From Streptomyces corynorhini (GTDB lineage: Bacteria > Actinomycetota > Actinomycetes > Streptomycetales > Streptomycetaceae), in the NCBI RefSeq assembly GCF_003346515.1, contig NZ_QQNA01000084.1, positions 1 through 48,483 on the forward strand: a stretch of 48,483 bases of DNA. The letters run 5' to 3'. How positions within the stretch are numbered: the stretch's first letter is position 1; each line of letters begins with the position of its first letter. The notes beneath the pieces are model-generated. The model was not told where the DNA came from. It searched no databases and worked only from the letters and a program-made list of their open reading frames with translations. Both the position numbers and the translations under genes were made by a program. This document shows, one piece after another, positions 24,059 through 34,000 of this stretch.

Positions 24059-26731
24059 ATGAGCGACGAAGAGCGGGCCGGCGCCGCCGCCCCCGAGCCC
24101 GGCGCCGGGGACCCGCAGGCGGGCCGCGACCACGGCGAAGCGGGCCCGGACGACAGGAAGACGGCAGAATCCGCCGAATCCGCCGAGCGGGATCGGGAGA
24201 GGGAGCAGGAGCAGGAGCGCGAACGCGCCCACGCCGCAGGCCGGTTCAGGGAGCACACCCGCGATCCGCTGGCCGAGGAGCAGGGCGAGGACGGGCACAC
24301 CGATCTCGCCGCCGCCTCACGGGCCCGCCGCTCCACCCGCAACGTGTACAGCACCGGCCGGGACCTTACGTCCATCGACCGCTCTTTCATCGGGAGCGCC
24401 CATATCGGCGACATCCACTTACGGCTGGACGGCCGCCGCACCGGTGCGGAGACGCGCACCGGGCGCGTTCCCGAGGACGAGCTGCGCCGGATCCGCCGGA
24501 TCCACGTGGAGCCGAAGGGGTACGTGCAACTGCGCCAGGCGCTCAGCACGCGCCGGCTGCTGGTGCTGGCCGGCGCCCCCGGCACGGGGCGTGCCAGCAC
24601 CGCCCTCTCCCTCCTCGACGAGGTCACGCTCCTCGCGCCCGCAGACGCGGTGGACACCGGTGCGGACCCGGAGTCCGGCAGCGGCACCGGCGCACGCGCC
24701 CGTGTGTCGCGGGTCGATCCGGTCGACGGAGTGCGGAAGTTGCGGGGTGAGCTGACCAACTCGGGCCCGCGGGACGGGTCCGACGCGCGGAAACGGCACG
24801 GCACCGGATATCTCCTCGAACTCCCGATCGGCCAGCCGGGTTCGCCGCCGCCCGATGCGCTCGACCTGGACGGGCTGGCCGCAGAACTGGACAGTTGCCT
24901 GGCCTTCGCAGTGATCGTCGTGACGGCGGGAGCGGCGGCGAACCCGCTGCTCGCCGGGCGGTACGGCATGCTCTGCCCGCCCGTGCCGACATCGGAACTG
25001 CTCGCCGCGCGGCTGCGCGAGTACGTGGAGGACCATCTCGCCCCGGCCGGTGCAGGTACCTCGGGGACAGACGCCCAGGCCCGGACAGACGCCCAGGCCC
25101 GGACGGACACCCGGTCCTGGGCCGACGCCCCGGTCGGCTCCCCCGCCGACGCCGACGCCGACGCCGACCCCGGTGCCCCGGACAGCGGCACCCGCGTCGC
25201 GGAGCTGCTGCGCCGCGCCGAGGAGCTGGCGGACCGCCAGGACGTCCGGGACGCCGTCGGGCTCACGGATCTGCGCCCCGTCGAGGCCGAGTTGCTCGCG
25301 TCCCTGCTGGCCGGGCGCCTTCTGGCGGCCGTCAGCGACGACGAACTCCTGGCCGGCTGCCGCAGCCTCGCGGCCGGGCAGGCACGTGAGTGGTTCGCCG
25401 GAGTGGACCGCGCGCTCACCGTTCCGGCCGCCGCCGGCCCGGACGGGAGCGACGGCGGTCTGAGCGGCGCCGCGCGCCCCCGGGCGGCCGTGCTCTTCCA
25501 CCCGGTGGCATTCCGTATCGCGCTCGCCGTGCTCGGCGGGGCCCCGCACAGCGCCGTCGCCGCCGCCGCGCATCTGCTGACCTGGGAGCTGTCCGTACAG
25601 AGCGATCCGGACCACACCCCCGCACGCCCGCTGTTCTGCGACGACCCCGCCGCCGACGCGATGCTCTCCCGGGCAGAGCTGACCGAGGGACGGATCGAGG
25701 TGGCGGGCGCCGAAGTGCCCGCCCGGCTGATCCGCTACCGGGGCTCCGCGCTGCCCGCCGTCGTTCTGTCCGAGATCTGGGACCAGCACTTCCCCGTGAG
25801 GGCGCCGGTCGTGCGCTGGCTGCGGCTGCTGGCGGACGATCCCCGGCCCCAGGTGTGGATCCGTGCCGCGGTGGCCACCGGGGAGCTGTGTGTACGGGAC
25901 TTCGACCACGGATACGCCGAGCTGATCCGGCCGCTCGCGGAGGCGGCCACCCCGCGTCGGCGCATCTACGCCGCCACCGCACTCGACCAGGCGGCGGGCC
26001 ACGCCTCGCACAGGAAAGCGGTACGGAAGCTGGTCGACGACTGGAGCCGGTACGGGTCGAAGCCGCTGCGCTGGACGGCGGCGATGACGCTGGGGTACGG
26101 GAACGCCGCCGCCTCGACGGACGGCACCCTGGCCGCGCTGGCCCGGATCGGCGTCCGGGACAAGGGCGATCAGCTGGCGATCGTCTCGCTCAATGTCGTA
26201 CGGCTGCTGCCCCTCCCCGACAGCGCGGCGGTGCTGCGGGCCATGTCCGACTGGACCCACCACCGGCAGGAGACCTACCAGGATCTCGGTCTGGTGACCA
26301 CGGTCCGGTTCGCGACGACCGTGGTGGCGGAGGTACTGGACGACGACATCGGCTCGGCGCTGGGCGAGCGGGCGGACTGGCCGCTGCCGCTCGCTCTGGC
26401 GGCTGCCCGCCCCGGCCTCGTCCCCGACATGGCCGACCTGCTCTGGACCGCGCTCAACACCCCCCGGTCGAAGGACGTGGCCATGGAGGCACTGGCCGGA
26501 CTGCTGCGCTCCGCGGTTCGCGCGGACGGTTCGGAGTGGACGCGGCCGGGGCTGGCAGCGCTGCTGCCCGCGCTGATGAACCAGGACCACGACAGACGGC
26601 GGCTGGACTGGCTGCTGCGCCGAATGATGAACGATCCGGACAATCCGCTCCCCGACGCGCAGGCGCGCTCCTTGTGGTGGCTCGCCACCCCGCCCCGGGA
26701 GCGGACGGGCGAGGAGGACAGGCATGGTTGA
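24059..26731 (+). CDS. Large P-loop NTPase with helical-repeat C-terminus
   Basis: This encodes 890 aa, starting five bases after the cyclase-like stop. The open frame continues far upstream only as a shadow. A charged Glu/Arg-rich N-terminus (DREREQEQERER, about residues 40-60) precedes the NVYSTGRDLTS...AHIGDIHL motif shared with the cyclase-like protein. A STAND/AAA-like P-loop LVLAGAPGTGRASTALSLL (about 169-187) has Arg where Lys is usual in Walker A. Asp/Ala-rich and TDAQAR repeat linkers lie at about 340-375. The C-terminal third (about 550-880) is Ala/Leu-rich helical pairs of HEAT type. I infer a sensor/switch NTPase, family not certain. It overlaps the next gene by eight bases. Confidence 0.75.
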   Translation: MSDEERAGAAAPEPGAGDPQAGRDHGEAGPDDRKTAESAESAERDREREQEQERERAHAAGRFREHTRDPLAEEQGEDGHTDLAAASRARRSTRNVYSTGRDLTSIDRSFIGSAHIGDIHLRLDGRRTGAETRTGRVPEDELRRIRRIHVEPKGYVQLRQALSTRRLLVLAGAPGTGRASTALSLLDEVTLLAPADAVDTGADPESGSGTGARARVSRVDPVDGVRKLRGELTNSGPRDGSDARKRHGTGYLLELPIGQPGSPPPDALDLDGLAAELDSCLAFAVIVVTAGAAANPLLAGRYGMLCPPVPTSELLAARLREYVEDHLAPAGAGTSGTDAQARTDAQARTDTRSWADAPVGSPADADADADPGAPDSGTRVAELLRRAEELADRQDVRDAVGLTDLRPVEAELLASLLAGRLLAAVSDDELLAGCRSLAAGQAREWFAGVDRALTVPAAAGPDGSDGGLSGAARPRAAVLFHPVAFRIALAVLGGAPHSAVAAAAHLLTWELSVQSDPDHTPARPLFCDDPAADAMLSRAELTEGRIEVAGAEVPARLIRYRGSALPAVVLSEIWDQHFPVRAPVVRWLRLLADDPRPQVWIRAAVATGELCVRDFDHGYAELIRPLAEAATPRRRIYAATALDQAAGHASHRKAVRKLVDDWSRYGSKPLRWTAAMTLGYGNAAASTDGTLAALARIGVRDKGDQLAIVSLNVVRLLPLPDSAAVLRAMSDWTHHRQETYQDLGLVTTVRFATTVVAEVLDDDIGSALGERADWPLPLALAAARPGLVPDMADLLWTALNTPRSKDVAMEALAGLLRSAVRADGSEWTRPGLAALLPALMNQDHDRRRLDWLLRRMMNDPDNPLPDAQARSLWWLATPPRERTGEEDRHG

Positions 26732-27887
26732 GGACCGGTACCGGGCCGCGCGGGCGAACGGCGCGGCCGAGGAGGACGGCGCCGCCGTCGGAAGCGACAC
26801 CGCCAACAGCCCCACGCCGGCGGGTCCGTATCTGCGGGACTACGGACCGGCGGGCCCGGTCCGACCGCCGAGCGCCCGTACGGCCCTGGTGCTGTTCTAC
26901 CGGAACGGCGGCCACAGCGTGGCCACCGTCTCCGGTGTCCAGCACTACGACAAGCGGGCCCTGGCAAGGCCGCTCACCGTCTGCGAGATCGCGCTCGGCA
27001 CCTTCGGGACCACCCTCCAGATGGAGTTGCCCGCCGCCGGCGGCGCCACATTCTTCAAGGCCGAGGTGGACATCCACTGGACCGTGGTCGATCCCCATCT
27101 GGCCGCCGTCGCCGTGGTGACCGATGTCGCCCAGCGGCTCACCGCGCCCACGCTGGAACGGCTGCGTGAAGTGTCGGCCGACTTCCCGGTGAACCGGGCC
27201 GAGGAGGCCAACCGTGCCATCACCCGGCACTGCGCCGGTGGACGCTGGGACGATCTGGGCGACGAACTCGGTCTGCGTGTGCGGCTGTACACGCGCCTGC
27301 GGGTGGACGACAGAACGATCCACCACGTGGAGGGCATCCGGGACGCGCACGCGTCGGCCGAGCTGACTCAGGTGCGCCAGACCAGAATCCGGGCCATGTT
27401 GCAGGGCGGGGAACTCTCCCAGCTCAGCTACATGATGGCGACCGACTCGGTGACCAGGGACTTCCTGGAGAAGATCCGCCAGGAGGGCAGACAGGACGAG
27501 AAGGACCGGGTCGACCGGCTCTTCGCCATGGTCGCCGGTGGCCAGCTCCACTCCACCGACGTGGAGACGCAGGCGCTCGACCTCCTCAACGGGGGCCATC
27601 GCTCGGTACAGGGCCGTCCCGCGATCCAGGGACCCATCGGCTCGCTGCCCGCCCGCCGCGACACTCCGTCCCTCGATCCGGCGCCCGGAGCGCCGTTCAC
27701 CCCGGAGTGGGTGGCGGACGAACCGCTGCCCAAGGAGGACCGACGGCCCGGCCCGGCCGACGACATCGACGACACCGGCCACGTCGACCGCTTCGACGGT
27801 GTGGACGACATCCAGGACGCGACATCGCGGCCGCCGCGCCGCCGGAGCCGGGACGACGGCTGGTCCTGGGCCGAGGAGGACCAATGA
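26724..27887 (+). CDS. SPFH/band 7-like protein
   Basis: This encodes 387 aa. Its ATG overlaps the previous gene and its stop overlaps the next as ATGA. Residues about 100-215 read like an SPFH (stomatin/flotillin) domain: FKAEVDIHWTVVDPHLAAV, then APTLERLREVSADFPVNRAEE, then LGDELGLRVRLYTRLRV. A charged helix follows (about 220-270) and then a Pro/Asp-rich disordered tail. No clear transmembrane segment is visible, which is unusual for SPFH proteins. If right, it would be a scaffold at the inner face of the membrane, fitting the PycTM, vWA and GAP1-like membrane neighbours. The family call is by pattern only. Confidence 0.55.
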   Translation: MVEDRYRAARANGAAEEDGAAVGSDTANSPTPAGPYLRDYGPAGPVRPPSARTALVLFYRNGGHSVATVSGVQHYDKRALARPLTVCEIALGTFGTTLQMELPAAGGATFFKAEVDIHWTVVDPHLAAVAVVTDVAQRLTAPTLERLREVSADFPVNRAEEANRAITRHCAGGRWDDLGDELGLRVRLYTRLRVDDRTIHHVEGIRDAHASAELTQVRQTRIRAMLQGGELSQLSYMMATDSVTRDFLEKIRQEGRQDEKDRVDRLFAMVAGGQLHSTDVETQALDLLNGGHRSVQGRPAIQGPIGSLPARRDTPSLDPAPGAPFTPEWVADEPLPKEDRRPGPADDIDDTGHVDRFDGVDDIQDATSRPPRRRSRDDGWSWAEEDQ

Positions 27888-28435
27888 CCGACGACGCGAC
27901 CGTACGCGCCGCCCCCGACCCGATCGTGCCGGTGCCGGACGGGGGTCTGCACGGACACGACCGGGCGGGGGAGCGCATCGCCGACCGATTGCTGACCACG
28001 GTCAGGGAGGACCTGGGCCGGGCCGACGCGAAGGCCGGCATCCTGCTCTCCGCGGCGCTGGCACTGCCCGCGTTTCTGATCGGCCGGCACGGCGCGCCCG
28101 AGTGGCACGGCCCCGCCGACCTCACGCTGGTCCTGGCGGGGGTGCTCTGGGCGCTCGCCGTGATCGCTCTCGTGCGAGCGCTCATGCCCCGTACGGGGAC
28201 GGTGCGCGACCGGGACGGAGTGACGTTCTTCGCCGATCTGGTGCCGCCCTTCGACCACGCGCGGCTGACCGCCGAGATAGCGGACGCCGGGCGGGACCCG
28301 GCCGGCTGGCTGCTCATACAGGCCGTGGACGTCAGCACGATCCTCTCCGTCAAATACCGGGCCATCCGCTGGGGAGTGAGCGCCCTGGCCCCTTCGGCGG
28401 CGCTGGTGCTGATCTGGGGCCTGACCGCGTTCTGA
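27884..28435 (+). CDS. Pycsar-type membrane effector (PycTM family)
   Basis: This encodes 183 aa from the ATGA-overlapped ATG at 27884. The family hallmark RADAKAGILLSAALALP (about residues 45-61) forms the first membrane helix. A second helix (LVLAGVLWALAVIALV) follows. Near the C-terminus LSVKYRAIRWG leads into a third hydrophobic stretch (VSALAPSAALVLIWGL). PycTM proteins are thought to breach the inner membrane when a cyclic pyrimidine nucleotide is made by a partner cyclase. Here the cyclase-like gene is three genes upstream in the same operon. The substitution of a separate P-loop NTPase and SPFH-like protein between them is unlike the two-gene Pycsar arrangement. Confidence 0.82.
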   Translation: MTDDATVRAAPDPIVPVPDGGLHGHDRAGERIADRLLTTVREDLGRADAKAGILLSAALALPAFLIGRHGAPEWHGPADLTLVLAGVLWALAVIALVRALMPRTGTVRDRDGVTFFADLVPPFDHARLTAEIADAGRDPAGWLLIQAVDVSTILSVKYRAIRWGVSALAPSAALVLIWGLTAF

Positions 28436-28516
28436 CCGCACGCACACACCACCTGCGCGCGGAGCCCATCCGCATGCGCAACCCACCTGTACCGAAGCGA
28501 AGTCGAGGGGACGACC

Positions 28517-30904
28517 GTGGAAAGAGCCAGCAGTAGACGGAAGGCAGGAGGAGGCCGGGGGCGCCGCCGCACGCGCGGTATGCCGGGCGTACTGAGCATG
28601 CTGGGCGCCGCAGCGATACTCCTGGCCCCGGTGGCTTCGGACGGACATCGGCCGGTGCCGGTGGCCGCGTCCGAACCATCTTTCGCCGCGGTCGACTACG
28701 TGGTCGCCGTGGACGAGTCCGCCAGCCTCGCACCCGAGGACATGAGGGCGGAGAAGGCCGCCGCCGCGCGGATCGCGCTGGGCGACGTCTCGGCGGCGTC
28801 GAACGTCACGGTCTTCGGGTTCGCCGCCGCCGAGTCCGACGACCAGAGCGCGGTGGACCCGGTCTGCCCACGCACCACGCTGGACGCGGCGGGACGCGAG
28901 ACGATCGGTGCCTGTGTCGGCAAGCTGCGTGGCCGCCGCAAGAGCGAGGGCACCGGGACCGACTTTCCGGCCGCGATCCGGCAGGGGGTGCACGAACTGA
29001 GCAAAGGCACCGACGAGTCGGTGCCTCGCGTGCTGTTTCTGCTGACCGACGGGGTGCTGGACGTCACCGACAGCCCCAAGTACGGCGCCGCCTCGCACCG
29101 CGCCGAGGAGGGCGAACGGCAGCTGAAGCAGGCGTTGAAGGACGCCGCCGACCAGCGGGTCCAGATCTGGCCCCTGGGCTTCGGCCCTGCCCCGGACAAG
29201 GCGCAGCTCGACCGGATGGCCGCCGGTGGCTATCAGAAGGGCTGTGTCGAGCTGCCCTCCGCCCGCCCCAAGGCCCGCAAGGTCTCCGGTGCGAAGGACG
29301 TCGGCCCGATGCTGGAGCAGGCGTTCGCCGCCGCCCACTGCCTGCGCTACCAGCGCGGTGAGAGCAAGCGGCCACCCGCCACCCTCGAAGTCGCCATCTC
29401 GCCGCTGGCGACCGTGGGCAGCATCGTCGTCGACAAGGGCGACCCCAAGGTGACCATCAGCTATATCGATCCGCTCGGGCACCGGGTGCCCTCCTCGGGC
29501 ACGTACGAGAAATCGCGGTTCGAGCTGGCCGGCGCCGGTGACAACGTGGAGGCCCTGAAGATCGTCGACCCGGTGCCCGGCGTCTGGAAGGTGAAGGCCG
29601 AGGCACCCGACGGGCACCGCTCGCTGCCGGTCGGGGTGAGCGTGCTGTGGCAGGGCGAGCTGCGCGGCTCGATCACCATGGACCCGCCGTCGCCGGAGCC
29701 CGGCCGGCGGACCACCGTCACCATGCGGTTGCAGACCCGCGAGGGGTACGAGATCGCGGACCCGAAGGACTACGCGGGGCTGCGGGTCCGCGGCGAGCTG
29801 ACCGGGGAGGGCTTCACGCCGGTGCCGCTGCGCTTCACCGACGACGGCGAGGGCCCCGACCGGGCGGCGGGTGACGGGGCGTTCACCGGCTCGGTACGGA
29901 TTCCGGAGCGCGCCGGCGGGGCGCTGAAGGTGAGCGGCACCCTGACCGCCTCGGGACTGCGCGCCGACACCCGCAGCGAGAGCGGCCGGGTGGCCCCCGC
30001 CGTGCCGGCCGTCACCTCTGCGCTGTCCCTGTCCGACGCGGACGCGCATCCCGGCGACCGGGTCACCGGTTCCCTCGCCGTCCACAACACCAGCGACACC
30101 CCCCACACCCTGCGGCTGTCCGTCACCGACCTCGCGCCTGGCCTGCTCACCGTCACGCCGTCCGAGATCGTGGTGAAGCCGGGCGAGTCGGCGCGCCCCG
30201 AGGTGACGGTCGAGGTCGCCGGGGCGGGCGCCTTCGGAGGACGGCTCGACAACGGGGGCCTGCGGCTCGGCGGGGTCGCCACCGTCATCGACACCACCGA
30301 CGGCGACCGCCCCCTGGTGCGTTCCTCGCTCTCGGTACGGGTGACACCGAAACCCGGCGTCTGGGCACGGTACTGGTGGGTGCTGCCGACCGCGGCCGTC
30401 CTGGCCGCGGTGGTCGGGGCGATGGTCGCGGCCTGGCTTCGGCAGCGCCGTATCCGGCGGGATCCGTTCGGGCTCGTACTCCAACTGGTCTCCGCGGAGG
30501 GGGAGATCCTGGGCCGGCACCCGGCCGGGCACGGGACGAAGCAGTGGTACGAGTTCGCCGTCGTCGAGCCGCATCGAAGCCCGCGCATCGAGCGGCGCGC
30601 CAACGGGCCCTACGCCGTACGGCGCAGCCCCGAGGGCGGCGCCGTGCTGCGGAAGCGGGGCGGCGGCCAGACCCGGCTGCCCGCGCGCGGGCAGGTGCCG
30701 CTCACGGACTCGCTGAGCCTGTCCCTGGGCGAGGACACCAGGGGCGGCCCCAGGCCGGGCGCCCCCGCGAGTCCGTCCCGCTCCCGGATCCGCTCCCGCA
30801 TCCGCACGAGCCCCCGGTCCGGAACCGGCACCGGCACCGGCGACACGACCACCCCCCTCTCCACCGGTCAGGGCGGCGACAGCGCCTACGACATGTACCG
30901 GTGA
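28517..30904 (+). CDS. Secreted, membrane-anchored von Willebrand A protein
   Basis: This encodes 795 aa from a GTG six bases after GAGGGG. An Arg-rich N-terminus and hydrophobic core (MLGAAAILLAPVAS) form a signal peptide. The vWA domain starts at about residue 58. Its MIDAS is VVAVDESAS (Asp66, Ser68, Ser70), completed by a Thr in GTGTDFPA and Asp in LFLLTDG. Ig-like beta domains follow. One transmembrane helix (WWVLPTAAVLAAVVGAMVAAWL, about 619-641) leads to a cytoplasmic tail of about 150 residues ending in Ser/Arg/Thr-rich sequence. The MIDAS should face outside the cell. It could sense or grip an extracellular or wall ligand and signal inward to the tubulin-like/GTPase genes that follow. 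Confidence 0.88.
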   Translation: MERASSRRKAGGGRGRRRTRGMPGVLSMLGAAAILLAPVASDGHRPVPVAASEPSFAAVDYVVAVDESASLAPEDMRAEKAAAARIALGDVSAASNVTVFGFAAAESDDQSAVDPVCPRTTLDAAGRETIGACVGKLRGRRKSEGTGTDFPAAIRQGVHELSKGTDESVPRVLFLLTDGVLDVTDSPKYGAASHRAEEGERQLKQALKDAADQRVQIWPLGFGPAPDKAQLDRMAAGGYQKGCVELPSARPKARKVSGAKDVGPMLEQAFAAAHCLRYQRGESKRPPATLEVAISPLATVGSIVVDKGDPKVTISYIDPLGHRVPSSGTYEKSRFELAGAGDNVEALKIVDPVPGVWKVKAEAPDGHRSLPVGVSVLWQGELRGSITMDPPSPEPGRRTTVTMRLQTREGYEIADPKDYAGLRVRGELTGEGFTPVPLRFTDDGEGPDRAAGDGAFTGSVRIPERAGGALKVSGTLTASGLRADTRSESGRVAPAVPAVTSALSLSDADAHPGDRVTGSLAVHNTSDTPHTLRLSVTDLAPGLLTVTPSEIVVKPGESARPEVTVEVAGAGAFGGRLDNGGLRLGGVATVIDTTDGDRPLVRSSLSVRVTPKPGVWARYWWVLPTAAVLAAVVGAMVAAWLRQRRIRRDPFGLVLQLVSAEGEILGRHPAGHGTKQWYEFAVVEPHRSPRIERRANGPYAVRRSPEGGAVLRKRGGGQTRLPARGQVPLTDSLSLSLGEDTRGGPRPGAPASPSRSRIRSRIRTSPRSGTGTGTGDTTTPLSTGQGGDSAYDMYR

Positions 30905-31049
30905 CCGGCCGGGCGGCCCGCCCGGCCCCGGAGACCGTCACCGCATCGGCCCCGTACAGCGCCTTCCGGCAGCCATGCCGAACGGGGCACCCAGACGCAC
31001 CGAGGACAAGTCGGCCACCGATACGGCCGAAAGCGGGAGGAAACACATC

Positions 31050-34000
31050 ATGAAACTCTTCCAGCCGATGCTTTTCGTCGGCCTGGGCGGCACCGGTGGT
31101 CTGGTGGGCGCCGAACTGGAACGCAGACTGCGCGGCGAGCTGTGCGGCCCGGACGGCACCGCCCTCAGCCAGCTGAGTGGTCATGCCCCCTACCAACTGC
31201 CCGACTGTCTGCAGTTCGTGTACGCCGACTACAGCGAGTCCGATCTCCAGCGGCTCCCGCTGTACAACGTGCCTCCCTCACAGCGCGCCGCGTACGCCCG
31301 TACCTCCCGCGCCACGCACAACCTGCTGCCGAACTTCGACAGTTCACCGGAAGTGACCAAGATGCTCCGGGCGAGCCTGCGCGACGAGGTGGCCGGCTGG
31401 CTGCCACCGCGCGCCGACGAGCCGGAGGTCACCCCGCTGCGCGACGGCGCGGGCCAGCTGCCCACCGTCGGGCGGGCTGCCCTGTTCGCCACCCTGCGGC
31501 ACGGCCTCCAACCGGTTCTTGAACCCCTGCTCCAGGCGATCGACGCGATGGCCAAGGCCGGTGGTGAGCTGAGCCAGTTGGGCGGCAGCAAGGTCAACGG
31601 CTGCGACGTGTTCGTCGCCTTCTCGGTGGCCGGCGGCACCGGCGCCGGGATCTTCCTGGACTATCTGCACCTGATCAACGAAGCGTTCCGGATCCGCCGC
31701 TTCAAAGGGGTGAAGGTCTACCCGCTCGTCGTCATGCCGTCCTCGTTCTCCTCGGCCACCGGCGGCGGCCAGGAGGCCGACCTCAACGCGGCCCGCGCCC
31801 TCGTCGATCTCTTCCGGCTGGTGGACGGGCAGAACGCGCCGACCGAGGGAGCCGATCTGGACTCCGACGACCAGCACGGCATCCGCTACCCGGGCGGCAC
31901 CCCGCCGATCCGTCTCGGCACCGGCATCCTGCCCACCGCCTTCCTGTTCAGCCCGACGGCAGGAATCCGCCAGGACGACCTGCGCCGCTCCATCGTCTCC
32001 CTGGTGCTGTCCCTGATCGGTACGGAGCTGGGCGACGGCCGCGCCCCGGGCGGCGCCCGGGGCCGCACGATGGCCTCCGACGACTTCCAGACCTTCGCGG
32101 CGAGCTTCATCAACCGGGGCGTCCACCGCAGTGCCCCCTCCCCCACCGGCATCGGCCGCCAGGGCGTCTCCACCAGTCTCGTCGCCTCCATGACCGCCCC
32201 GATGGACCAGCTCGCGGACCTGGTCGCCGGCCGGTTGCTGCGCGAGGCGGTCTCCGACCTGGTGGACCAGCCCCGTACGCCCGCGCGCGGAATCGTGCCG
32301 CTGATCCGGCAGCTCTTCGCCGACTCCCACCTCGAAGAGCTGTGGGAGCGGGAGCAGTTGCCCGTTCCGGACCCCGAGCAGCTGCCGCGCGGCGGCCGGG
32401 TCATCGAGGTGGCGCTCGGCGAGCGCCTCGGGGACATGCAGCGGCAGCTGTCCGTGCTCCAGTCCGGCGCCGACCGGAAGGCCGCCTCGATGGCCGAGCG
32501 GTTCTCGCCCCGCCCCGCCGTCGAGAAGCTCCTCCAGACCGTCGATCCCTTCCTCGCCGAACGCGTCGTCAGGGGCGTTCCGAACAGCGACGACTCGATC
32601 GCCCGGGACGGCTTCCTCGGCATGCTCGGCAGCCGGGCCCGCACTCCCCAGCGCCCGCCCGGGGTGACCGCACAGCCGCCCAAGGTGCCGAGGATCAAGG
32701 GCCGGCTTGCCGGCATGTCCCCGGCCCGGTGGGGCGACGACGACGTCCAGGCGGCCCTCCAGGAGCAGGACGACTGGTATCAGTGGCGCAGCCGCGCCGT
32801 ATGGCACGAGGCGTGGCGGGAGCAGCAGCGGCGCTGGCAGCCGCAGGCCGATGCCGCGGGGGCCGACCTCGCCCGCCTGCTGAACGCCTTCCACAAGCAT
32901 GCGGAGCTGGAGAAGAAGGTGTCCGCGCAGAAGGGCCTCGAACTGTACGAGGACCGCACCGGCATCTCGTACCTTCTGCCGCCGCAGCGCACCCTCAACT
33001 ACTTCTACGAGGATCTGGTCGCCCGGTTGATCCGCCGCGAGGACCTCGGCGAGGGCGACACCGAGGCCGCCCTCCTGCTCAAGCTGATCGACGGGGACAC
33101 CTGGCGCACGGTCCACGGGCTCAGCCGTCGCAACCCGGACAGCGCCGTCGCGACCGTCAAGGCGCGGTTGGAAGCCCGCGTCACCCGGCTGTTCACCGAG
33201 AGCGGCGAACAGTTCGAGGAGCGCCCGCTGCTGCCGTCCATGGGTACTCTCCTGGCCGCCGCCGCGGGTGATGCGGAGGCCACCGACCAGGTCAGCAGGG
33301 AGGCACTTGAGATGTTCGGCCGCAAACTGGCCGGGCTGCTGCCGGTCGGCTTCACCCCGGAGGGCACCGGGCTGCTGCGGATCCTCGTCACCTACCCGCG
33401 GGTGCAGGGCGTCGACGAGGTCGAGGAGTTCCTCGGCAAGACGCTGGGGCTCCCGTCCGACGGCAAGAATTCCGTGGAGTACCGGCCGGTGGAGAGCGAC
33501 TCCATCACCGTGGTCCTGTTCCGCAGCGAGATGAGCCTCACCCAGGTGCCCGAGGCCCGCAAGGTGCTCCGCCAATGGGCCAGGGCGAAGGACTCCGAGC
33601 AGGCCAAGGACGTGCTGCGGTGGCGCCAGCGGCTGGGGTACAAGGACGACTGGATGGTGAGCTGCGAGGACGACCGCCGCGTTATCCTGCACCGGCTGCT
33701 GTGCTGCCTGTGGAACGGCCAGGTGGACGTGCTCGACGGCGACGCCGCGTCACCGGCCCGGGTACGTCTGCGGCTCTTCCCGGAGAAGGGCAGCCATGTG
33801 CCGGGTGTCCGGCTGCGGTTGGGGGACGCCCGGGGAGCCGGATCGAACGGCGGTCTGTCGAGCTGGTCCGAGCTGCTGCGCTCGTACGAGCGCTGGACCG
33901 TCCTCGACGACGAACGGACCGTCGAGGACTACTGCCACGGCCTGATGATCGCCCAGCCGCTCGATCTCACCGGGGAGGGCGTGGAGCCGCATCCGCTCTT

